Origin: Actinomycetaceae bacterium
GTDB lineage: Bacteria; Actinomycetota; Actinomycetes; Actinomycetales; Actinomycetaceae
Reading direction: 5' to 3'
Assembly (NCBI GenBank): GCA_030537795.1
Contig: JAUNVE010000011.1
Coordinates: forward strand, 1-58,329
Length of the DNA: 58,329 nucleotides
In this document: positions 53,551 through 58,329 of the stretch, piece by piece
Position numbering within the stretch: position 1 is the stretch's first letter
How the letters are laid out: each line of letters opens with the position of its first letter
Position numbers and translations under genes: made by a program
The notes under the pieces: generated by a model
The model's input: the letters and a program-made list of their open reading frames with translations, nothing else
Database searches by the model: none
What the model was told of the DNA's origin: nothing

Positions 53551-54318
53551 TTATTCCGCTCCTTCGTCTGCGATTTCTTCTGGCGTACCCGAATCGCGCG
53601 GCATCCAGTATTGGAACTTCGAGTAGAGAATGAAACGATGCGAATTTCCAAACTGACCGCCAGTTGCCGTACTACATGTTGTCATTGTCATCAGGCGTTC
53701 TGTCGCAGTGGCACCGCGTTCGTGAGGAACGGGGTAAGTGACTTCCGTTGCAGTATCGAGGACAATTTCTGATTTGGCGACTTCATAAACGATCCATGCG
53801 TCTTTGGTTTCAACCACCAGTCGCTCCCCCGGTTCCATGGTGTCTATATGGCGGAAGTTATTGCCGTAGGAGCGGCGGTGTGCTGCAATGACAAAGTTTC
53901 CGACTTCACCGGCCTGCTGGGTATTGGGATAGTGTCCGGCAAATGCTTGGTCCAACAAGTACTGATCGGTACCTTCAACGATAGGTATTTGCATCCCCCA
54001 TTTGCGGACGTGGAGGACGCCGATCGTTTCTCCATTTCCGACTTTCTCAAAGGGTGGTGGATCATCGGTGCGGATCTCACCGGTTCCCTGGGTTGGAGGT
54101 TCAATCGAATCGTGGAACTGGGAAACAGCTGCCTCTCGCACTCCCTCGACTTCCCAAGAAGTCCAATAGAGTTGCCAGAATATGAATAGGCCAAGAATCA
54201 GCGAAATAGTTATGAGGATTTCACCAACGACCCCCAAGAGCGTGTAAAAGACATATCGTGCCGTGCGGGGCGTGCGATGGCGGTGCGAACGGGAATGCCG
54301 TGGTGCGGGTCTACTCAT
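53551..54318 (-). CDS. srtE: Class E sortase
   Basis: About 255 aa from ATG 54318, which lies in an 8-base overlap with the DUF881 gene; the longer frame to 54369 is less likely. A basic N-terminus precedes one span (about 25-48). The sortase domain has the catalytic His in IAAHRRSYG, the Cys in TMTTCSTATGG and the Arg in NSHRFILYSKF. Class E sortases attach LAXTG-type proteins to the wall; I see no such substrate encoded in this window. Confidence 0.92.
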   Translation of the reverse strand: MSRPAPRHSRSHRHRTPRTARYVFYTLLGVVGEILITISLILGLFIFWQLYWTSWEVEGVREAAVSQFHDSIEPPTQGTGEIRTDDPPPFEKVGNGETIGVLHVRKWGMQIPIVEGTDQYLLDQAFAGHYPNTQQAGEVGNFVIAAHRRSYGNNFRHIDTMEPGERLVVETKDAWIVYEVAKSEIVLDTATEVTYPVPHERGATATERLMTMTTCSTATGGQFGNSHRFILYSKFQYWMPRDSGTPEEIADEGAE

Positions 54319-55084
54319 TATGCTTTGCTTTCGCGTAGGAAAAATCCGGTGACGCTTCGGTTCTATCAATCACGATATTCTCAGAGGTTTTCACCTTAAA
54401 TCCTAAACCAAAACGCGCCACATAACCCTGAATGATTTGTATTTGCTCATCTTGTTTCAGCGCGGTTTTCATCATATCGGTTGAACCAATAGCTGAGATT
54501 TCATACGGGGGTGAAAACAACTTGCCATTGATGTTAATGACATTTCCAACGCATTGAACTTCGGTGGTGAGGTTCACTTGTGTGCCTTGGATGCCAACAA
54601 CTTCTGCCCCACCCGTCCACAGGGCATTGAGAACCGCCTCAATATCCTGCTGGTGGATAACAAATACATCTGCACTCAGATCCGGTGGAATAGGGTCTGG
54701 AATAGGCGCGTCAGTTAACGTAACGGTGAGCCCCGGTCCGGTGTACCGGCTGATATGGGATGGTTGTGAGACCGGCGAATCATCCTGTTCTGATATCGCG
54801 TCAAGTAGCGTATTAACCTGATCCCGCAGGTCGCTATTATCGTTTTCCGCTGCCTGTACTTCGTTTTGCTTTCGTGCGACTAGAGCGTGCAAATTGTCTT
54901 CGTAGCGCCCCTGATCCACAGTCTTCAGGCTGGCAGAGGTAGCAAATAGTAAACCGGCTGCCACAAATACCGTAAGCCTGGTCAAAATAGCGACTATTCC
55001 GGGACGTCGACGTGGTTGATGGTGGATGTCCATGCGGGAGCGATGCGGGGTGGAGGGCGCACCGGATGCTGGTGTTCGGCTCAT
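54311..55084 (-). CDS. DUF881 family membrane-anchored protein
   Basis: About 257 aa from ATG 55084, which has GAGGAGGG upstream; the frame to 55144 adds an unlikely leader. One N-terminal span (about 30-50) is followed by a coiled-coil-like segment (NEVQAAENDNSDLRDQVNTL) and a DUF881 domain with GPGLTVTLTDAP, DVFVIHQQDIEAVLNALW and GAEVVGIQGTQVN. This domain is common next to sortase E and crgA, suggesting a divisome or wall role. Its end overlaps the sortase start. Confidence 0.9.
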   Translation of the reverse strand: MSRTPASGAPSTPHRSRMDIHHQPRRRPGIVAILTRLTVFVAAGLLFATSASLKTVDQGRYEDNLHALVARKQNEVQAAENDNSDLRDQVNTLLDAISEQDDSPVSQPSHISRYTGPGLTVTLTDAPIPDPIPPDLSADVFVIHQQDIEAVLNALWTGGAEVVGIQGTQVNLTTEVQCVGNVININGKLFSPPYEISAIGSTDMMKTALKQDEQIQIIQGYVARFGLGFKVKTSENIVIDRTEASPDFSYAKAKHNE

Positions 55085-55215
55085 TCGCCCTCCTCGATCC
55101 CCATTTCGCTCAAAATTGCTCGTGACTGATACCCTAAAACTCAAGTATTGAACGCAATCCCCGCCGATTCAAGTGTGCGCAAGCGCGTGGTGGGGTTCTT
55201 AGAAAGGTCTCTTCA

Positions 55216-55479
55216 GTGCCTAAATCACGCAAGCGCAAGAAGCACGGTCGCGTCGTTGAGGACGATACCAGTATCGCCTCGTGGACTGACGGTATCCCGC
55301 TGTCACCGTCGTGGTGGGCTCCGACGTTTGTGACTTTTTTGATTCTCGGACTCATCTGGCTGGTCGTGTATTACATGAGCGGTGCCCTGTACCCGATTCC
55401 AAAGATTGGAAACTGGAATCTTGTCGTAGGTCTCGGTCTCATGATGGTTGGTTTCTTAATGACGTTGCGCTGGCGTTAA
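55216..55479 (+). CDS. crgA: CrgA cell division protein
   Basis: 87 aa with two membrane spans (about 32-52 and 65-83) after a basic N-terminus (PKSRKRKKHGR). GTG 55216 is preceded by AGAAAGG. CrgA is an actinobacterial divisome protein that links FtsZ, FtsI and PBPs. Length and topology match the family, and the position beside DUF881/sortase E and near oriC is conserved. Confidence 0.92.
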   Translation: MPKSRKRKKHGRVVEDDTSIASWTDGIPLSPSWWAPTFVTFLILGLIWLVVYYMSGALYPIPKIGNWNLVVGLGLMMVGFLMTLRWR

Positions 55480-55482
55480 TCA

Positions 55483-55529
55483 TTATCCACAGACCTGTCC
55501 ACAACTGGGGATAACTACACGAGTGTAGT
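55483..55529. promoter_or_regulatory. DnaA-box pair and palindrome after crgA
   Basis: A perfect DnaA box TTATCCACA (55483-55491) and an inverted near-box TGGGGATAA (55506-55514) are followed by the palindrome ACTACACGAGTGTAGT (55514-55529) and TTTT. The palindrome could be a weak crgA terminator. The boxes may belong to the oriC-proximal set. Confidence 0.4.
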
Positions 55530-55566
55530 TTTGCTGGTGGGAGGCCGGATGCCTCTTAGCGAGTCG

Positions 55567-56451
55567 CTATACGAGAACCCAAGATACTGCGTAATATAAC
55601 GCGACGATAACCAATGCTTCGGCTATGAATAGTCCTCCCACAGCAAGATGGGACTTCCGTTCCTGCTGCGCATAGGTCAAGTTGGCGCGTGGTTTCGCTA
55701 GGCGCAACATAATCCAAGTAACAAGCGCCCCGGCAATCAAACCACCTAAGTGCGCCTGCCACGATATTCGCGAAGCCAAAAACCCGTATCCGAGGTTAAC
55801 TGCGAGGAGTACGACGATAGATCGAGTGTCGATACCCTGATCTTTTTGCAGAACGTAAATGGCAGCGAACAGCCCAAAGATAGCCCCCGATGCACCCACG
55901 CTAACGCCGATATACGAAGCAGGATCCACCAGAACCCAAGCGAGAACAGCTATCGACCCACCTATCGCTGATAGTACGTAAAGCGCTAAGTAGCGCCAGG
56001 CCCCGAGTGCTCTTTCAATCGAAGGGCCAACGATATACAGCGTAAACATATTCAGCCCCAGATGGAGAAAACCACCGTGGACAAGAGCGACGGTTAGGAA
56101 TCGCCACGGTTGCTGAAAACCGAGCACGGGAGCAAACGCAAGTTTGCCCCACAGGGGAATGCCTACCCAGGACATGACGTGCGCTATTAGAGATACCGTG
56201 ATCGTGACGATGAGTATCCACTGAGTGACGGTATTTCCTTTGAGTAACTGTGGTCGACGTCTTCTCATTACGGTTTGGTGATTCGCGCACTCGGGACACA
56301 CCGTGCCAACTTCTGTTTGTAATGTGCAGTCAGCACAGGTAGGGCGGTCACAACGCTTACACAGTGAAATAGCGGTCTCACCCGGGTGCCTGGGACACCC
56401 GGGTCGCCTATGAGATTCGGAGAATTGTCCGTATCGCGGTTGACTGGTCAT
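55567..56451 (-). CDS. Rhomboid intramembrane serine protease with N-terminal zinc finger
   Basis: 294 aa. The N-terminus has a B-box-like zinc motif with eight Cys/His (CPRHPGETAISLCKRC, CADC, VCPECA). About seven spans follow. Rhomboid motifs are HGGFLHLGLNMF, the catalytic Ser in GVSVGASGAIFGLFAA and the catalytic His in WQAHLGGLIAGAL. It cleaves membrane proteins within the bilayer. This zinc-finger fusion is usual in actinobacterial rhomboids near cyclophilin and crgA. It immediately follows the cyclophilin gene, whose stop abuts the rhomboid start. Confidence 0.94.
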   Translation of the reverse strand: MTSQPRYGQFSESHRRPGCPRHPGETAISLCKRCDRPTCADCTLQTEVGTVCPECANHQTVMRRRRPQLLKGNTVTQWILIVTITVSLIAHVMSWVGIPLWGKLAFAPVLGFQQPWRFLTVALVHGGFLHLGLNMFTLYIVGPSIERALGAWRYLALYVLSAIGGSIAVLAWVLVDPASYIGVSVGASGAIFGLFAAIYVLQKDQGIDTRSIVVLLAVNLGYGFLASRISWQAHLGGLIAGALVTWIMLRLAKPRANLTYAQQERKSHLAVGGLFIAEALVIVALYYAVSWVLV

Positions 56452-56973
56452 CTATTCTTCAATGTCGATCGTTTCAATGATGACGTCATCGACGGGTTTG
56501 TCATTCGGACCTGTTTGTACCGCCGCGATAGCATCTACCACGGCTTTGGAGTCTTCATCCACAACGGCACCAAAAATCGTATGCTTACCGTACAGCCACT
56601 GCGTCGGCGCAACGGTAATGAAAAATTGGGATCCGTTTGTACCCTTACCCATGCGTTTTCCTGCATTCGCCATGGCGAGGACATACGGCTCATTGAAATT
56701 CAGTTCTGGGTGAATCTCATCGTCAAAGTTGTATCCGGGGCCACCAACACCGATGCCCAGCGGATCACCACCTTGAATCATGAATCCTGGAATAACACGG
56801 TGAAAGATAACGCCGTCGTAGAGCGGTTTATTTGTTTTTTCCCCGGTTTGCGGGTGGGTCCATTCGCGGGCACCACGAGCCAGATCAGCAAAATTCTTCA
56901 CTGTCTCAGGTGCGTGATTGGGGTAGAGTTCGATGCGAATGTCGCCTTTATTCGTATGTATCGTTGCTTTCAT
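56452..56973 (-). CDS. ppiA: Cyclophilin-type peptidyl-prolyl cis-trans isomerase
   Basis: About 173 aa from ATG 56973; the frame extends to 57003 but that adds ten unlikely residues. Catalytic-site motifs are FHRVIPGFMIQGGDP, MANAGKRMGKGTNGSQFFIT and WLYGKHTIFGAVV. It catalyses proline isomerisation in the cytoplasm and has no signal peptide. It is likely co-transcribed with the rhomboid gene and sits near gyrA/tRNA-Ile in actinobacteria. Confidence 0.95.
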   Translation of the reverse strand: MKATIHTNKGDIRIELYPNHAPETVKNFADLARGAREWTHPQTGEKTNKPLYDGVIFHRVIPGFMIQGGDPLGIGVGGPGYNFDDEIHPELNFNEPYVLAMANAGKRMGKGTNGSQFFITVAPTQWLYGKHTIFGAVVDEDSKAVVDAIAAVQTGPNDKPVDDVIIETIDIEE

Positions 56974-57144
56974 ACATGTAATTGTCCCAGATTTCACCAT
57001 CAATGTCTTTCTCGCAGTATTTTGGTACCTCTTTTCGGCTGTTGTAGTGCATAAGTTGGCTATTCAAGGCACAATAGTGACAAGTGTTGTTTCCATCCAC
57101 CGCTGGTTGGAAGCCTATCTTGTCCGATTATCTGGAGGATGAAC

Positions 57145-57846
57145 ATGCGGAAAAAGAACCTGGACCCGAAAAAACTGCAACGCGAAAGTGAAGCACTAGC
57201 TGACGCCGCTGCTCGCCGTGGAGAGCAACTGGCTACGAAAGCATCAAATCTCGCTGAACAGGGGATTGATTGGGCTAGCCCGCGTGCTCAGAAACTGTGG
57301 GATGAAACCGTTAAGGCAACAGCACCGAAGCTAGAGGAGGCCGCGGATAAGGTCCGACCGTACCTCGATAACGTGCATGACAAGGTTGTCGATGACTATT
57401 TACCTCGGATTGAAGAAGCCGCCCGCGAAGCGCAAAAAGCTGCGTCGCAAGACGGTTCTATTGTGGAGCGCGCAACTCGCGCAGGGGAGGTCACACGACA
57501 AACACTTGCTAAACCTGCCCCGAAGAAACGCCGTGTTGGTCGGGTTATTGGCTGGACGCTAGTTGGCACAGCCGCAGCCGGAGCCGGCTACTTACTGTGG
57601 CGTCGTTCGCAGCCAATCGAGGATCCGTGGGCCGAAGAATACTGGGCTGACCTGGATACTGACGTTGACGTTCCCGAAGATCCTGCTGAAGCTGTCGAAG
57701 CTGACGATGCCGGTGACGTTATTGATGACGTTAAAGAAACTGTTTCGGACAAGGCACAAGACGCCGTCGACGCCGCTCAAGATGTGGCGGACGATGTTGC
57801 TGACACCGTCGATGACGTTGTCGAGGAAGTAAAAGACGACCAGTAG
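57145..57846 (+). CDS. Ala-rich amphipathic membrane protein with acidic repeat tail
   Basis: About 233 aa from ATG 57145, with GGAGG six bases upstream; ATG 57139 overlaps that signal. Residues 1-115 are long Ala/Glu/Lys amphipathic helix of apolipoprotein or coiled-coil type. A basic patch (KPAPKKRRVGR) precedes one span (about 130-150, WTLVGTAAAGAGYLLW). After the span come WAEEYWADLDTD and a highly acidic repetitive tail of DDV/DTV/DAV units. Similar proteins occur near oriC in Actinomycetaceae; function is unknown. A strong hairpin (57878-57906) follows. Confidence 0.75.
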   Translation: MRKKNLDPKKLQRESEALADAAARRGEQLATKASNLAEQGIDWASPRAQKLWDETVKATAPKLEEAADKVRPYLDNVHDKVVDDYLPRIEEAAREAQKAASQDGSIVERATRAGEVTRQTLAKPAPKKRRVGRVIGWTLVGTAAAGAGYLLWRRSQPIEDPWAEEYWADLDTDVDVPEDPAEAVEADDAGDVIDDVKETVSDKAQDAVDAAQDVADDVADTVDDVVEEVKDDQ

Positions 57847-57877
57847 TCATTTACACATCTATCACCATAGTGAGCGA

Positions 57878-57906
57878 TTGAGGGGGCGAGTTTCTCGCCC
57901 CCTCAA
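57878..57906. terminator. Strong GC-rich hairpin terminator
   Basis: TTGAGGGGGCGAG (57878-57890) pairs perfectly with CTCGCCCCCTCAA (57894-57906) around TTT, a 13-bp stem, 31 bases past the preceding stop. There is no T-run. Confidence 0.8.
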
Positions 57907-57946
57907 TGGTGATTACGGCACCGAAGTACGGCCTAGATACAATGAA

Positions 57947-57966
57947 CCCCGGCTATTTTGCCGGGG
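57947..57966. terminator. Terminator of the tRNA-Ala transcript (minus strand)
   Basis: CCCCGGC (57947-57953) and GCCGGGG (57960-57966) with a 6-base loop lie about 38 bases past the 3' end of tRNA-Ala. On the minus strand the hairpin is followed by TTCATT. Confidence 0.7.
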
Positions 57967-58003
57967 TATTTGTCTTATCGCTACGGTTATGAAACTAATC
58001 CTG

Positions 58004-58076
58004 TGGAGCTAAGGGGACTCGAACCCCTAACCCCCTGCTTGCAAAGCAGGTGCGCTACCAATTGCGCCATAGCCCC
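58004..58076 (-). tRNA. tRNA-Ala (TGC anticodon)
   Basis: 73-base cloverleaf on the minus strand. Acceptor GGGGCTA pairs with TAGCTCC, followed by discriminator A. The D-arm has GCGCAATTGGTAGCGC, the anticodon loop TTTGCAA has TGC, and the T-loop is GGTTCGAGTCC. No encoded CCA. Confidence 0.96.
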
Positions 58077-58091
58077 GTTAACGATCGAACG

Positions 58092-58238
58092 CTAGTCCAT
58101 CGCTTGTGACGGGTCGGCCTGAACTGAATGCCACAGATCGTTGTCATCCGACAGGTCTCGACTAATCTGATAGGTCACCAATCCGACAGTTCCGACGATA
58201 CCTCCTACTACAAGGTGCCGTAAACTCTCTCGAATCAT
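58092..58238 (-). CDS. DLW-39 family small protein (48 aa)
   Basis: ATG 58238 to TAG 58092, with TAGGAG upstream, encodes 48 aa. An N-terminal hydrophobic segment (LRHLVVGGIVGTVGLVTY) is followed by a polar end containing DNDLWHSVQAD, the DLW motif that names this actinobacterial family. Its position between tRNA-Ile and tRNA-Ala near gyrA is the conserved location. Function is unknown; it is probably a tiny single-span membrane protein. Confidence 0.8.
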   Translation of the reverse strand: MIRESLRHLVVGGIVGTVGLVTYQISRDLSDDNDLWHSVQADPSQAMD

Positions 58239-58275
58239 GCACGTCTCCTATCACCAGTAACGAATTGTCACTGAG

Positions 58276-58329
58276 TGGGCTTAGCTGGACTCGAACCAGC
58301 GACCTCTTCCTTATCAGGGAAGCGCTCTA
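58276..58329 (-). tRNA. tRNA-Ile (GAT anticodon), 5' part outside the window
   Basis: The 3' part of a tRNA on the minus strand. Anticodon loop CTGATAA has GAT, the T-arm is GCTGGTTCGAGTCCAGC, and the acceptor 3' strand TAAGCCC is followed by discriminator A. The D-arm and 5' acceptor strand lie beyond the right edge. Confidence 0.92.

Noticed and set aside
53550-53651. Upstream extension of the 52-aa membrane protein
   Set aside because: It would run inside the sortase coding region; ATG 53549 has AAGGAG and directly follows the sortase stop.

Overview
The window looks like an oriC-proximal piece of an actinobacterial chromosome, most likely from the Actinomycetaceae (Arcanobacterium, Trueperella or Varibaculum-like). 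The genus cannot be fixed from sequence reading alone. The evidence is the conserved fhaA-fhaB-pstP-rodA-pbpA-pknA-pknB cluster next to tRNA-Leu, the trpG / small membrane protein / sortase E / DUF881 / crgA / rhomboid / cyclophilin block, and the DLW-39 gene between tRNA-Ile and tRNA-Ala. In relatives that last block lies beside gyrA, so the replication origin probably lies just beyond the right edge. Base composition looks moderate, around half G+C. I see no insertion sequence, prophage, CRISPR array or rRNA.

Left part (1-17.7 kb): the tail of a secreted or anchored protein, a long HrpA-type DEAH helicase, an LRV-domain membrane protein, an L,D-transpeptidase, a phosphoribosyltransferase, an overlapping low-molecular-weight tyrosine phosphatase / secreted Cys-rich protein pair, an MFS transporter behind an inverted repeat, a second DxNxDG-type anchored protein, a stand-alone nrdF, a fused DhaK-DhaL dihydroxyacetone kinase and a divergent zinc alcohol dehydrogenase.

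Middle (17.7-44 kb): a Tat-exported CWB2-DUF3152 metalloprotease-like protein, an RNase HI / S33 peptidase fusion ORF behind oligopeptidase B, a PF09818 ATPase, a methyltransferase-MFS pair, an IsdG-like monooxygenase, a CPBP protease, an ATP-grasp ligase that appears to lack a canonical start codon, an acetamidase/formamidase, nrdHIE, serine dehydratase, MTA/SAH nucleosidase, an LLM oxidoreductase / ADP-ribosylglycohydrolase-like / NhaC operon, a beta-CASP nuclease and a glutamine amidotransferase.

Right part (44-58.3 kb): the Ser/Thr kinase and cell-wall elongation operon reads rightward, with every junction overlapping by 1-28 bases. A leftward group (DUF881, sortase E, 52-aa protein, PabA/TrpG-like) converges on it. 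Then come crgA, rhomboid, cyclophilin, an Ala-rich/acidic anchored protein and the tRNA-Ile / DLW-39 / tRNA-Ala group.

The most interesting signals are (a) a 517-base intergenic region before nrdHIE holding tandem NrdR-like boxes, a perfect 12-bp palindrome and a run of DnaA-box-like motifs, (b) the ATP-grasp gene whose family-typical N-terminus can only be reached from an ATC or ATT start behind a good Shine-Dalgarno, (c) the RNase HI-peptidase fusion, and (d) an ADP-ribosylglycohydrolase-like protein with altered metal-site motifs.
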